A stretch of DNA of 64,000 bases from Pseudomonas sp. MWU15-20650 (GTDB lineage: Bacteria > Pseudomonadota > Gammaproteobacteria > Pseudomonadales > Pseudomonadaceae). The notes beneath the pieces are model-generated. The model was not told the DNA's origin, ran no database searches, and saw only the letters and a program-made list of their open reading frames with translations. This document shows positions 42,971 to 52,085 of the stretch, piece after piece. How positions within the stretch are numbered: the first letter of the stretch is position 1; each line of letters begins with the position of its first letter. The position numbers and the translations under genes are program-made. The stretch spans positions 1-64,000 of the forward strand of contig NZ_JALJFG010000020.1 of assembly GCF_023242475.1 (NCBI RefSeq). Direction: 5' to 3'.

Positions 42971-43363
42971 TCAGTTCTTATGCAACTTACTCATCAACTG
43001 CGCCTCAGCCTGGGTCAACCCACACGACTGCGTCAGCTCATCCACGGTCGCGCCCATGCCCACCAACTTGGCGGCCTGGGCAAACGACAGGCTCGAAGGA
43101 TCACGCTGTTCCAACTGCGCCAGCTTGTCCGGCAACGGCCCGAGGATCGCGCGCAGTTCATGCACTTCATCCCCTACCCGCACCGCGCTCTGCTGGAAGT
43201 GATCAACGCGCTTGACCACGTCCAGAACGCGCCGGTCGCGCACGGCATCGCGCTCAGCCTGTTGCAAGGCCAACTCGCGTTGCTGGCGCATGTAGCGCAG
43301 CAGGAATGCCAGCGTCCCGGCCCACAACAGGGCCAGAACAATCACCGCCGCCTCAAGGAACAA
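42971..43363 (-). CDS. DUF2802 membrane-anchored protein at the end of the chemotaxis operon
   Basis: This 130-residue protein has one N-terminal transmembrane helix (EAAVIVLALLWAGTLAFLL), then a basic, helical, probably coiled region (RQQRELALQQAERDAVRDRR) and a C-terminal MarR/helix-turn-helix-like segment (FAQAAKLVGMGATVDELTQS, CGLTQAEAQLMSKL) typical of DUF2802. It corresponds to PA1465, which ends the flagellar/chemotaxis cluster in P. aeruginosa. The start appears to be TTG at 43363, directly after the cheW stop. The function is unknown; operon position suggests a link to chemotaxis or motility. Confidence 0.75.
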   Translation of the reverse strand: MFLEAAVIVLALLWAGTLAFLLRYMRQQRELALQQAERDAVRDRRVLDVVKRVDHFQQSAVRVGDEVHELRAILGPLPDKLAQLEQRDPSSLSFAQAAKLVGMGATVDELTQSCGLTQAEAQLMSKLHKN

Positions 43364-43846
43364 TCAGATGCTCTCCAGTTCCGACCATTCTTCTTCGCTC
43401 ATCATCTTGTCCAGCTCAACCAGAATCAGCAGTTCGCCGTTCTTGTTGCACACGCCCTGGATGAACTTGGCGGATTCTTCGTTACCGACGTTCGGCGCGG
43501 TTTCCACTTCCGATTGGCGCAGGTAAACCACTTCGGCCACGCTGTCGACCATGATCCCGACCACTTGCTTGTCGGCCTCGATGATGACGATACGGGTGTT
43601 GTCGTTGACTTCAGTGGGCACCAGGCCAAAGCGCTGGCGGGTGTCGATCACCGTGACCACGTTGCCGCGCAGGTTAATGATGCCCAGCACGTAGCTTGGC
43701 GCACCCGGGACCGGCGCGATCTCGGTGTAGCGCAGCACTTCCTGCACGCGCATGACGTTGATGCCATAGGACTCGTTGTCCAGTTTGAAGGTCACCCATT
43801 GCAGGATCGGATCATCCAAACCTTGTGCGGACGCTGACTTATTCAT
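43364..43846 (-). CDS. cheW: Chemotaxis coupling protein CheW
   Basis: This 160-residue single-domain CheW has ILQWVTFKLDNESYGINVMR, VQEVLRYTEIAPVPGAPSYV, GIINLRGNVVTVIDTRQRFG and VDSVAEVVYLR. It joins chemoreceptors to CheA in the polar array. The ATG at 43846 is chosen because the longer frame to 44041 has a non-protein-like N-terminus that overlaps parP. An 80-bp gap separates it from parP. Confidence 0.93.
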   Translation of the reverse strand: MNKSASAQGLDDPILQWVTFKLDNESYGINVMRVQEVLRYTEIAPVPGAPSYVLGIINLRGNVVTVIDTRQRFGLVPTEVNDNTRIVIIEADKQVVGIMVDSVAEVVYLRQSEVETAPNVGNEESAKFIQGVCNKNGELLILVELDKMMSEEEWSELESI

Positions 43847-43926
43847 CTCTCTGACCCCTTCAAATGCCGTTCGACACGGCGTGTGTTCTTCTCTGACCGC
43901 ACTCACAGGCGGCCCTATTTGTTCAA

Positions 43927-44718
43927 TCAACTGCGTTTGTTCGGCGCCATTGCCTTGACCGCACCGCTGGCGATCAACTCGGCCAGTTCTGCCACGTCCA
44001 GCAATGCGCACATGTGTTCGATCACGGTGCCCGCCAACCACGGCCGCTGGCCACGGTGGCTACGCCATTTGATTTCGTTGGGATCCAGGCGCAATGAGCG
44101 GCTGACCTGATGCACCGCCAGCCCCCACTCGTAGCCCTGCACCGAGATCACGTATTGCAAACCCTGGCGGAAGTCGTCGCGGTAGCGGTCGGGCATTACC
44201 CAGCGCGCGGTGTCCAGCACCTTGAGGTTGCCGGCCTGGCTCGGCAGGATGCCGAGGAACCACTCCGGTTGCCCGAACAACGGTGTCAGCTCCTGGCCTT
44301 CCAGGGAATAGATCGATCCCAGGCACACCAACGGTACTGCCAGGGTCAGCCCGGCGACGTCGAACAGCAGGCATTCGAACGGCTCGGCGGCCCATGACGG
44401 GCGACCATCAGCAGTGACCGGCGGCGGCGTAATGCTGGGTGGCAGGTGGACCTCCACCACCGGTTCGACCACCGTCGATTCCACCACGGCAGGCGCGATC
44501 GGGACCACTTCAGGCACGGCCACGACGTGTGCATCACGCGCCTGCTCTTCCAGGACCGCCAACTGGAATTCATCCAGTGTGCCTTGCGGTTCTACGGCGG
44601 GCTCGAGTACCAGGATCGGTTCTGGCAGTTCCTCTGCGGTCGCTTCCTGCAGCAAGGCGTCCAGGTAGGACTCCAGTGCCAGTTGCGGCCGGGTCTTGAG
44701 TTCGACGGGACGATTCAT
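43927..44718 (-). CDS. parP: CheW-like array-localisation protein ParP
   Basis: This 263-residue protein has a Pro/Val/Glu-rich N-terminal half and a C-terminal CheW-like domain (CLLFDVAGLTLAVPLVCLGS, WFLGILPSQAGNLKVLDTAR, GYEWGLAVHQVSRSLRLD). This layout and position match PA1463 and Vibrio ParP, which tethers ParC to CheA and recruits arrays to the pole. The ATG at 44718 overlaps the parC stop (TGATG). The name is by synteny and domain layout. Confidence 0.85.
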   Translation of the reverse strand: MNRPVELKTRPQLALESYLDALLQEATAEELPEPILVLEPAVEPQGTLDEFQLAVLEEQARDAHVVAVPEVVPIAPAVVESTVVEPVVEVHLPPSITPPPVTADGRPSWAAEPFECLLFDVAGLTLAVPLVCLGSIYSLEGQELTPLFGQPEWFLGILPSQAGNLKVLDTARWVMPDRYRDDFRQGLQYVISVQGYEWGLAVHQVSRSLRLDPNEIKWRSHRGQRPWLAGTVIEHMCALLDVAELAELIASGAVKAMAPNKRS

Positions 44719-45506
44719 CACGCGACCTGCGCCACAAGCTGTTGCGACAGCAAGTGCTTGAGTAAGGCGCGATAGGCCAGCACACCACGGCTTTTTCCAT
44801 CGAATTGCGAAGGCGTGAGGCCCGCTCGGCTGGCATCACGCAGCCGCGTGTCCACCGGAATGTAGCCTTGCCAGATGGTGTCCGGATAAGCGTCACGCAA
44901 CACGCGCAAAGTCCCCAGGGACGCCTGGGTGCGGCGGTCGAACAAGGTCGGCACGATACTGAACGGCAACGCCTGCTTGCGTGAGCGGTTGATCATCGCC
45001 AGGGTACTGACCATGCGTTCCAGGCCCTTGACCGCCAGGTGCTCGGTCTGCACCGGGATCACCAACTGCTGGCTGGCCGCCAAAGCGTTGACCATCAGCA
45101 CACCGAGCAACGGCGGGCTGTCGATAATCGCGTAATCGAAGTCCTGCCATAGCTGCGCCAGGGTCTTGGCAATCACCAGGCCCAAGCCGCTTTGCCCCGG
45201 CGACTGGCGCTCAAGGGTGGCCAGGGCGGTGCTCGACGGCAGCAGGGAAATACTTTCGTTGCTGGTGGGCAGCAGCAATTGCCCAGGCAAGTCTGCCGGT
45301 ACGCTGCCCTTGTGCAAGAACAGGTCATAGCAGCTGTGCTCCAGCGCATCCGGGTCGTAGCCGAAATAGCTGGTCATGGAGCCGTGAGGGTCCAGATCGA
45401 CCACGACCACGCGCTTGCCCGCCTCTGCCAGCAAGCCGGCTAAGGCGATGGAGGTGGTGGTCTTGCCGACTCCACCCTTTTGATTGGCAACTGCCCAGAC
45501 TCTCAT
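44718..45506 (-). CDS. parC: ParA-family ATPase ParC for chemotaxis array placement
   Basis: This 262-residue Walker-type ATPase has the deviant P-loop NQKGGVGKTTTSIAL, switch DLDPHGSMTSYFG, and DYAIIDSPPLLGVLMVNALA. It is chromosomal but lies within the chemotaxis operon, as PA1462 does, so it is most likely ParC, which gives polar inheritance of chemotaxis arrays with ParP. It should not be confused with topoisomerase IV subunit ParC. No centromere-like sites or parB are nearby. Confidence 0.87.
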   Translation of the reverse strand: MRVWAVANQKGGVGKTTTSIALAGLLAEAGKRVVVVDLDPHGSMTSYFGYDPDALEHSCYDLFLHKGSVPADLPGQLLLPTSNESISLLPSSTALATLERQSPGQSGLGLVIAKTLAQLWQDFDYAIIDSPPLLGVLMVNALAASQQLVIPVQTEHLAVKGLERMVSTLAMINRSRKQALPFSIVPTLFDRRTQASLGTLRVLRDAYPDTIWQGYIPVDTRLRDASRAGLTPSQFDGKSRGVLAYRALLKHLLSQQLVAQVA

Positions 45507-45557
45507 TCAGTGGGTTCCTCCCGGTGGGCATAGGCGCGACCGAGACATTGCATAAGG

Positions 45558-46445
45558 TTATTGGGCCGGCGACGGAGAATTGACGGCGCTCTGACGAACC
45601 GGCGGCTTAACGGTTGGCGGTGCAGTTTGTGTGCCAGCCCGCTTCAATGCCGCATCCGGTGTTGCATTGGCGGTGCCGGTGCCAGTCAGGCTGCGGCGCA
45701 CATCCAGGTTGCGTGACACCACCAGCACCACACGGCGGTTGCGCGCGCGGCCTTCGGCGGTGGCGTTATTGGCCACCGGCTGGAATTCACCATAGCCGAC
45801 CGACGCCAGGCGCTGTGGGTTCACCCCCTGCATCGCCAACATGCGCACAATGCTCGACGCACGCGCCGATGACAGCTCCCAGTTGGTCGGATACTGCGCG
45901 GTGCTGATCGGGAAATTGTCGGTAAAGCCTTCGACGTGAATCGGGTTTTCAAACGGTTTGAGGATCGCCGCCACCTTGTCGATGATGGTAAACGCCTGAT
46001 CGCTCGGCAAGGCATCGGCACTGGCGAACAGCAGGCTGGAGTTCAGCTCGATCTCCACCCATAGCTCATTGCCGCGCACGGTCATCTGGTTGGAACTGAT
46101 CAGGTCGCCAAACGCGGCGCTGATATCGTCGGCGATGCTTTTGAGCGGGTCGCTGGTGCCACCGATGCCGGCAGCGGTTTCATCGCTGTCGCTGACCAAC
46201 GGCTTGGCCGGGGTCACGGTCTTGGGCCGCTCCTCGCCGATGGGGATCGGCTTGAGGGCACGGTCGGTGTCGCTGAACACACCGATCAGGGCCTGGGAAA
46301 TGACTTTGTATTTGCCTTCGTTGATCGACGAGATGGAGTACATCACCACGAAAAACGCGAACAACAAGGTGATGAAGTCCGCGTAGGACACCAGCCAGCG
46401 CTCATGATTGACGTGTTCTTCGGGCTCGCGACGGCGACGGCTCAC
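45558..46445 (-). CDS. motD: Flagellar stator protein MotD
   Basis: This 295-residue MotB homologue has a single membrane helix with the proton-carrying Asp in YADFITLLFAFFVVMYS and an OmpA-like peptidoglycan-binding domain (IHVEGFTDNFPI, ELSSARASSIVRMLAMQG, ARNRRVVLVV). With MotC it forms the second stator of Pseudomonas, important for swarming. The start is GTG 46445 with GGGAG five bases upstream. The C-terminal tail is Pro/Thr-rich. It is separated from motC by a REPIN. Confidence 0.93.
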   Translation of the reverse strand: MSRRRREPEEHVNHERWLVSYADFITLLFAFFVVMYSISSINEGKYKVISQALIGVFSDTDRALKPIPIGEERPKTVTPAKPLVSDSDETAAGIGGTSDPLKSIADDISAAFGDLISSNQMTVRGNELWVEIELNSSLLFASADALPSDQAFTIIDKVAAILKPFENPIHVEGFTDNFPISTAQYPTNWELSSARASSIVRMLAMQGVNPQRLASVGYGEFQPVANNATAEGRARNRRVVLVVSRNLDVRRSLTGTGTANATPDAALKRAGTQTAPPTVKPPVRQSAVNSPSPAQ

Positions 46446-46474
46446 AGGCACTCCCCTCCACACACCGACCCCAC

Positions 46475-46574
46475 TGTAGGAGCGAGCTCGCTCGCGAAAG
46501 ACGCAAGGGCAACGCGCTCATCCAGGATGCACGCGTTATCGTTGACGTTTTTCGCGAGCAAGCTCGCTCCTACA
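46475..46574. repeat. REPIN (TGTAGGAGCGAGC type) between motC and motD
   Basis: TGTAGGAGCGAGCTCGCTCG is mirrored by CGAGCAAGCTCGCTCCTACA at the other end of a ~100-bp element. It lies within the motC-motD gap and is a different REP subtype from the GTGGGA family. A very similar element lies at 59440-59539. Confidence 0.8.
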
Positions 46575-46587
46575 CGGTTCATACCCA

Positions 46588-47328
46588 TCAATCCATGAAG
46601 CCCTGGAGCTTCAGTTCAATAGAGCGTGGGTTCTCACCCTCGGCAATCGACAGGATGCCCTCAAGCAACATCTCGCGATAACGGGACTGGCGCATGGCAA
46701 TCGACTTGAGCTTGCTGGCCACCGGCAACAGCACCAGGTTGGCGCTCGCAACACCATAGATGGTCGCGACGAACGCCACGGCAATGCCGCTGCCCAGTTG
46801 CGACGGATCGGCCAGGTTGCCCATCACGTGGATCAGGCCCATCACCGCACCGATGATGCCGATGGTCGGCGCATAGCCGCCCATGCTCTCGAAGACTTTG
46901 GCGGCGTTGATGTCGCGGCTTTCCTGGGTGTAGAAGTCCACTTCCAGGATGCTGCGAATCGCTTCCGGCTCGGCGCCGTCCACCAGCAATTGCAGGCCCT
47001 TGCGCGCGTAGCTGTCGGGTTCGGCATCCGCCACGCCTTCAAGGCCCAGCAGGCCCTCCTTGCGCGCGGTGAGGCTCCAGTTGACCACACGGTCGATGCC
47101 GCCTGGCAGGTCGACACGTGGCGGGAAAATGATCCACACCAGAATCTGCATGGCACGCTTGAACGAGCTCAGGGGCGACTGCAACAGCGCCGCGCCCACG
47201 GTGCCGCCAATCACGATCAGGGCCGCCGGGCCGTTGGCCAAGGCGCCCAGATGGCCGCCCTCGAGGTAGTTGCCGCCAATGATTGCGACAAACGCCATCG
47301 TGATGCCAATCAGGCTCAAGACATCCAT
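46588..47328 (-). CDS. motC: Flagellar stator protein MotC
   Basis: This 246-residue MotA homologue has four membrane helices (DVLSLIGITMAFVAIIGGNY, PAALIVIGGTVGAALLQ, and a pair near residues 150-205 including APTIGIIGAVMGLIHVMGNL) and a large cytoplasmic loop that contacts the rotor. The length is as in P. aeruginosa MotC. The ATG at 47328 overlaps the cheB stop by one base (TGATG), so translation is coupled. Confidence 0.94.
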   Translation of the reverse strand: MDVLSLIGITMAFVAIIGGNYLEGGHLGALANGPAALIVIGGTVGAALLQSPLSSFKRAMQILVWIIFPPRVDLPGGIDRVVNWSLTARKEGLLGLEGVADAEPDSYARKGLQLLVDGAEPEAIRSILEVDFYTQESRDINAAKVFESMGGYAPTIGIIGAVMGLIHVMGNLADPSQLGSGIAVAFVATIYGVASANLVLLPVASKLKSIAMRQSRYREMLLEGILSIAEGENPRSIELKLQGFMD

Positions 47329-48461
47329 CAGAGGCAAGCCTCCACCAGATGCTTGCCGATGTCGTCCAGGCTGTAGACGGCGTCGGCCAGGTCAGCCTTG
47401 ACGATGGCCATGGGCATGCCATAGATCACGCAACTGGCTTCGTCCTGGGCCCAGATGGCGCTGCCGCCCTGCTTGAGCAGGCGCGCACCTTCACGACCAT
47501 CGGCGCCCATGCCGGTGAGCACCACCGCCAGAACTTTGTCGCCGTAGGACTTGGCCGCCGAACCGAAGGTAATATCCACGCACGGCTTGTAGTTAAGGCG
47601 CTCATCGCCTGGCAGGATTTTGATCGCGCCACGGCCATCGACCATCATCTGCTTACCACCCGGCGCCAGCAGCGCCAGGCCAGGACGCAGGATATCGCCA
47701 TCCTCGGCTTCCTTGACGCTGATGCGGCACAGCTTGTCCAGGCGCTCGGCAAACGCCTTGGTGAACGCGGCCGGCATGTGCTGGATCAACACAATCGGCG
47801 CCGGGAAGTTGGCCGGCAACTGGGTCAATACTCGCTGCAAGGCTACCGGGCCACCGGTAGACGTACCGATAGCGACGAGTTTGTAAGCCTTGCGCTTGGG
47901 CGCCCCCGAATGGGCGCTCGACGCAGCGGCACGCACCGGCGCCACGGCGGGGCGCGCCACCGGAGCCGGTGCCGCACGCGCGAACGACGAGCTCGGCGCA
48001 GCCGCTGCGGCAACCGGGGCCGGCGTTGGGGCCGGGGCTGGCGTGCTGAACAGGCTGCGACGGTTACTGCGGGAAATGCTGTGCACCTTCTCGCACAGCA
48101 TCTGCTTGACCTTCTCGGGGTTGCGCGAGATGTCTTCGAAATTCTTCGGCAGGAAGTCCACCGCACCGGCGTCCAGCGCGTCCAGGGTCACCCGGGCGCC
48201 TTCGTGAGTCAGCGAGGAGAACATCAACACCGGGGTCGGACAGCGCTGCATGATGTGGCGCACGGCCGTGATGCCATCCATCATCGGCATCTCGTAGTCC
48301 ATGGTGATGACGTCCGGCTTCAACGCAATGGCTTGATCAATCGCCTCTTTGCCGTTGGTGGCCGTGCCGACCACCTGAATCGTTGGATCGGCGGAAAGAA
48401 TTTCCGAGACGCGGCGGCGGAAGAAACCCGAATCGTCCACCACCAGGACCTTGACTGCCAT
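47328..48461 (-). CDS. cheB: Chemotaxis protein-glutamate methylesterase CheB
   Basis: This 377-residue protein has an N-terminal receiver (DDSGFFRRRV, phospho-acceptor Asp55 in VITMDYEMPMMDG), a long Ala/Pro-rich linker (~residues 140-190), and a methylesterase domain with the catalytic Ser in VAIGTSTGGPVALQ, then PIVLIQHMPAAFT and LTGMGADGREG. It removes receptor methyl groups for adaptation. The ATG at 48461 has GGAG upstream; the longer frame is rejected. Confidence 0.95.
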   Translation of the reverse strand: MAVKVLVVDDSGFFRRRVSEILSADPTIQVVGTATNGKEAIDQAIALKPDVITMDYEMPMMDGITAVRHIMQRCPTPVLMFSSLTHEGARVTLDALDAGAVDFLPKNFEDISRNPEKVKQMLCEKVHSISRSNRRSLFSTPAPAPTPAPVAAAAAPSSSFARAAPAPVARPAVAPVRAAASSAHSGAPKRKAYKLVAIGTSTGGPVALQRVLTQLPANFPAPIVLIQHMPAAFTKAFAERLDKLCRISVKEAEDGDILRPGLALLAPGGKQMMVDGRGAIKILPGDERLNYKPCVDITFGSAAKSYGDKVLAVVLTGMGADGREGARLLKQGGSAIWAQDEASCVIYGMPMAIVKADLADAVYSLDDIGKHLVEACL

Positions 48462-48510
48462 AAACACTCCGTTAGGCGGGGCGGGCAAAACCGCCCATGC
48501 CCCACCAGAA

Positions 48511-50724
48511 TCAAATACGCCGTGCGGCGTAACGCTTGAGCATGCTCGGAACATCGAGAATCAACGCGATCCGACCGTCACCGGTGATGGTCGCACCCGA
48601 CATGCCTGGGGTTCCCTGCAGCATTTTGCCCAAAGGCTTGATGACCACTTCTTCCTGGCCCACCAGTTGATCGACGACAAAGCCGATGCGCTGGGTACCC
48701 ACGGACAGAATCACCACATGGCCTTCGCGCTGTTCCTCATGCTTGGCCGAAGCCACCAGCCAGCGCTTGAGGTAGAACAGTGGCAATGCCTTGTCGCGTA
48801 CGATCACCACTTCCTGGCCGTCCACCACATTGGTGCGCGACAGGTCGAGGTGGAAGATTTCGTTGACGTTGACCAGCGGGAAGGCAAACGCCTGGTTGCC
48901 CAGCATCACCATCAGGGTCGGCATGATCGCCAGGGTCAACGGCACCTTGATGACGATCTTGGAGCCCTGGCCCTTGGTCGAGTAGATATTGATCGAACCG
49001 TTGAGCTGGCTGATCTTGGTCTTCACCACGTCCATGCCGACACCACGGCCGGACACGTCGGAGATCTCGGTCTTGGTCGAGAAGCCCGGGGCAAAGATCA
49101 GGTTGTAGCACTCGGTATCGGTCAGGCGGTCGGCAGCATCCTTGTCCATCACGCCACGCTTGACCGCGATATTGCGCAGAATGGTCGGGTCCATGCCTTT
49201 GCCGTCATCGGTAATCGACAACAGGATATGGTCGCCTTCCTGCTCGGCCGCCAGAATCACCTTGCCATTGCGGGACTTGCCCGCAGCTTCGCGTTCTTCC
49301 GGGGTTTCAACGCCATGGTCGACAGCGTTGCGCACCAAGTGGACCAGCGGGTCGGCCAGGGCCTCGACAAGGTTTTTGTCGAGGTCGGTTTCTTCACCCA
49401 CCAGTTCCAGGTTGATTTCTTTCTTGAGCTGGCGGGCCAGGTCACGCACCAGGCGCGGGAAACGGCCGAAGACTTTCTTGATCGGCTGCATCCGCGTTTT
49501 CATCACGGCGGTTTGCAAGTCAGCGGTGACCACGTCGAGGTTCGACACGGCCTTTTGCATGGCTTCATCGCCGCTGTTCAGGCCCAGGCGCACCAGGCGG
49601 TTACGCACCAGTACCAGTTCACCGACCATGTTCATGATGTCGTCCAGGCGTGCGGTATCGACGCGCACGGTGGTTTCGGCTTCACTGGCGGGCTTTTCGG
49701 CAACCGGCGCCGCCGCGGCACGCGCCGGGGCAGGTGCAGGTGCAGCAGCAGGTGCCGGCTTCGCGGCCGGGGCTTTGGCAGGTGCAGGTTTGGCCGCCAC
49801 CGGGGTGGCCGTCGCCGCAGCGGCTGGCGCCACTTCGCTGAACTTGCCCTTGCCGTGCAACTCATCCAACAGGGCTTCGAATTCGTGATCGGAAATCAGC
49901 CCTTCACCGGCCGGCGCGGCACTGGAAGGTGCTGCACTGGCGGCAGGCGCTGCGGCGGTAGCCGCGACCTCCGGCAGGGCTTCGGCCACAAACGTGCCCT
50001 TGCCATGCAGTTGGTCCAGCAAGGCTTCGAATTCGTCATCGGTAATGTCGGTGCTGGCAGGCGCGACAGGTGCGTCTGTCGTCGCCGCAGGTGCCACGGC
50101 GTCGGCGGCGAACTGGCCTTTGCCGTGCAACTGGTCGAGCAGGGATTCAAACTCTGCGTCGGTAATGTCTTCGCTGGTGGGCACGGCAGGCGCAGTAGCC
50201 GCTTGCGGTGCTTGCGCCTCGGCCTTGACTGCGCTGAGGGAGTTGAGCAGTTGTTCGAACTCGCTGTCCGTGACATCCGGTTCAGCTTCGACAACCGGCT
50301 CAGGTGCCTCGGCCACCGACGACGCCGACGTGTCGGCAGGCTCCGCCAGGCGCGCCAGGGCGGCCAGCAGTTCCGGGGTGGCTGCAGTGATCGGTGCACG
50401 TTCGCGCACCTCAATGAACATGCCGTTGACCGCATCCAGTGCTTCGAGAATCACGTCCATCAATTCCGAGTCAACGTGACGCTCACCCTTGCGCAGGATG
50501 TCGAACACGTTCTCGGCGATGTGGCAGCACTCCACCAGCTCATGGAGCTGGAGGAAGCCGGCGCCCCCTTTTACAGTGTGAAAACCGCGAAAAATTGCAT
50601 TGAGCAGGTTCGCATCATCCGGTCGGCTTTCCAGCTCGACCAGTTGTTCGGACAGTTGCTCTAGAATTTCGCCGGCCTCTACAAGGAAATCCTGAAGGAT
50701 TTCTTCATCGGCGCCGAAGCTCAT
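48511..50724 (-). CDS. cheA: Chemotaxis histidine kinase CheA
   Basis: This 737-residue kinase has an Hpt/P1 domain with His49 in FRGFHTVKGGAGF. A long linker (~145-310) carries four related motifs of the form I/V-T/S-D-x-EFExLLDxLHGKGxF (near residues 149, 185, 225 and 276). A P3 dimerisation helix (VRVDTARLDDIMNMVGELVL) and ATPase domain (DPLVHLVRNAVDHGVETPEE, DDGKGMDPTILRNIA, GRGVGMDVVKTKI) follow, with a CheW-like P5. A classical P2 domain is not evident and seems to be replaced by the repeat linker. It passes phosphate to CheY and CheB. Confidence 0.95.
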   Translation of the reverse strand: MSFGADEEILQDFLVEAGEILEQLSEQLVELESRPDDANLLNAIFRGFHTVKGGAGFLQLHELVECCHIAENVFDILRKGERHVDSELMDVILEALDAVNGMFIEVRERAPITAATPELLAALARLAEPADTSASSVAEAPEPVVEAEPDVTDSEFEQLLNSLSAVKAEAQAPQAATAPAVPTSEDITDAEFESLLDQLHGKGQFAADAVAPAATTDAPVAPASTDITDDEFEALLDQLHGKGTFVAEALPEVAATAAAPAASAAPSSAAPAGEGLISDHEFEALLDELHGKGKFSEVAPAAAATATPVAAKPAPAKAPAAKPAPAAAPAPAPARAAAAPVAEKPASEAETTVRVDTARLDDIMNMVGELVLVRNRLVRLGLNSGDEAMQKAVSNLDVVTADLQTAVMKTRMQPIKKVFGRFPRLVRDLARQLKKEINLELVGEETDLDKNLVEALADPLVHLVRNAVDHGVETPEEREAAGKSRNGKVILAAEQEGDHILLSITDDGKGMDPTILRNIAVKRGVMDKDAADRLTDTECYNLIFAPGFSTKTEISDVSGRGVGMDVVKTKISQLNGSINIYSTKGQGSKIVIKVPLTLAIMPTLMVMLGNQAFAFPLVNVNEIFHLDLSRTNVVDGQEVVIVRDKALPLFYLKRWLVASAKHEEQREGHVVILSVGTQRIGFVVDQLVGQEEVVIKPLGKMLQGTPGMSGATITGDGRIALILDVPSMLKRYAARRI

Positions 50725-50735
50725 GGGTGTGCTCC

Positions 50736-51524
50736 TTAGAAGCCTAAACTGGATAACAGGTCATCTACGTCATCCTGACCTGACATAACGTCTTCACGTT
50801 TATCGGCATGAATCTGCGGACCTTCACCCTTGGCGAGATGTTTTTGTGGATCTTTTTCCGAGAGGATCGCTTCGCGGTCATGTTCGATGCCTGCAAAGCG
50901 GTCAACCTGGCCGGCCATCAGCACCAATTTGAGCAAGTTGCTTTCCACTTCGGTGACCAGTTGGGTCACACGCTTGATCACCTGGCCGGTGAGGTCCTGG
51001 TAATCCTGGGCCAGCAGAATGTCGTTGAGGTTGCTGGAAACCGTGCGGTTTTCCTGTTCGCTGCGCGACAGGAAGCCTTCGACCCGACGTGCCAATTCAC
51101 GAAACTCTTCTGCACCCACTTCCCGGCGCATGAAGCGGCCCCAGTCAACGCTCAGGGCCTGGGCTTCGGTGGCCATGCCGTTGACCAGAGGCGTGGCGTT
51201 TTCCACCAGGTCCATGGTGCGGTTGGCCGCAGCCTCAGTGAGCCTGACCACATAGGACAGGCGCTCAGTGGCATCGGTGATTTGCGAAATCTCTTCGGCC
51301 TGGGGCATGTGCGGGTCAATCTGAAAATTGACGATCGCACTGTGCAGCTCGCGCGTGAGCTTGCCCACTTCCTGGTACAGGCCGCGATCACGGGTCTGGT
51401 TAAGCTCATGGATTAACTGCACCGCGTCGCCGAACTGGCCTTTTTCCAGGCTGTCGACCAACTGGTGAGCATGCTTTTTCAGGGTCGACTCGAAATCGGC
51501 CTGCGATGATTCTTTATGCTCCAT
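50736..51524 (-). CDS. cheZ: CheY-P phosphatase CheZ
   Basis: This 262-residue helical protein has ATERLSYVVRLTEAAANRTM, the catalytic segment LLAQDYQDLTGQVIKRV (Asp/Gln of the CheZ active site), and a C-terminal CheY-binding peptide QDDVDDLLSSLGF. The middle holds an acidic linker. It dephosphorylates CheY to reset the motor. It lies between cheY and cheA, with 18 and 11 bp gaps. Confidence 0.95.
   Translation of the reverse strand: MEHKESSQADFESTLKKHAHQLVDSLEKGQFGDAVQLIHELNQTRDRGLYQEVGKLTRELHSAIVNFQIDPHMPQAEEISQITDATERLSYVVRLTEAAANRTMDLVENATPLVNGMATEAQALSVDWGRFMRREVGAEEFRELARRVEGFLSRSEQENRTVSSNLNDILLAQDYQDLTGQVIKRVTQLVTEVESNLLKLVLMAGQVDRFAGIEHDREAILSEKDPQKHLAKGEGPQIHADKREDVMSGQDDVDDLLSSLGF
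50800..50826 (-). promoter_or_regulatory. Candidate internal FliA promoter before cheA
   Basis: Within the 3' end of cheZ, TGAAGGTC (50826-50819) is followed after 11 bases by GCCGATAA (50807-50800) on the minus strand. The -10 is a perfect FliA match and the -35 matches 5 of 8 positions, as in the cheV promoter. It would start a transcript about 70 bases before cheA. Chance occurrence inside coding sequence is possible. Confidence 0.45.
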
Positions 51525-51542
51525 AGCTCCCCCGTGGCAGCA

Positions 51543-51917
51543 TCAATGACCGATGCGTTCGAAGATTTTTTCGATCTTCTCTTTCAAGGCCAGCGCCGTG
51601 AACGGCTTGACCACGTAACCGTTGACCCCGGCTTGGGCGGCTTCGATGATCTGTTCACGCTTGGCTTCGGCGGTCACCATCAGCACAGGCAGGCTGCGCA
51701 GTTTTTCATCGGCGCGCACATGGCGCAGCAAATCGATACCGGTCATGCCCGGCATGTTCCAGTCGGTTACCAGAAAGTCGATGCTCCCGCTGTTGAGGAT
51801 CGGAATCGCCGTAATGCCGTCATCCGCCTCGACCGTGTTGGTGAACCCAAGGTCACGCAACAGGTTTTTTATGATCCGCCGCATCGTTGAGAAGTCATCA
51901 ACGATGAGGATTTTCAT
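51543..51917 (-). CDS. cheY: Chemotaxis response regulator CheY
   Basis: This 124-residue receiver-only protein has KILIVDDFSTMRRIIKNLLR, phospho-acceptor Asp52 in LVTDWNMPGMTG, MVTAEAKREQI and VNGYVVKPFTALALKEK. CheY-P binds FliM to reverse the motor. The ATG at 51917 gives the usual family length; the reading from TTG 51941 adds eight atypical residues. The 168 bp between fliA and cheY show no clear promoter by eye. Confidence 0.96.
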   Translation of the reverse strand: MKILIVDDFSTMRRIIKNLLRDLGFTNTVEADDGITAIPILNSGSIDFLVTDWNMPGMTGIDLLRHVRADEKLRSLPVLMVTAEAKREQIIEAAQAGVNGYVVKPFTALALKEKIEKIFERIGH

Positions 51918-52085
51918 GTTCTTGTCCAATTCGACCTCCAAGCAGTCTTAAACGCGCCCAGCACCTGGACGCGCCATTTCAATCAACAGGCGTTACACAA
52001 AAAGGACTGCCCAGGGCACCACGGTACGAACCCGCAACGGCCATACGCCGTCACGGTAGCGTCTGCAGTGTCCCCACACTGCCTG

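Noticed and set aside
44718..45506. Plasmid or chromosome partition (parAB) locus
   Set aside because: No parB or parS sites. The gene is embedded in the chemotaxis operon next to a CheW-like partner, which fits the array-positioning ParC/ParP pair.
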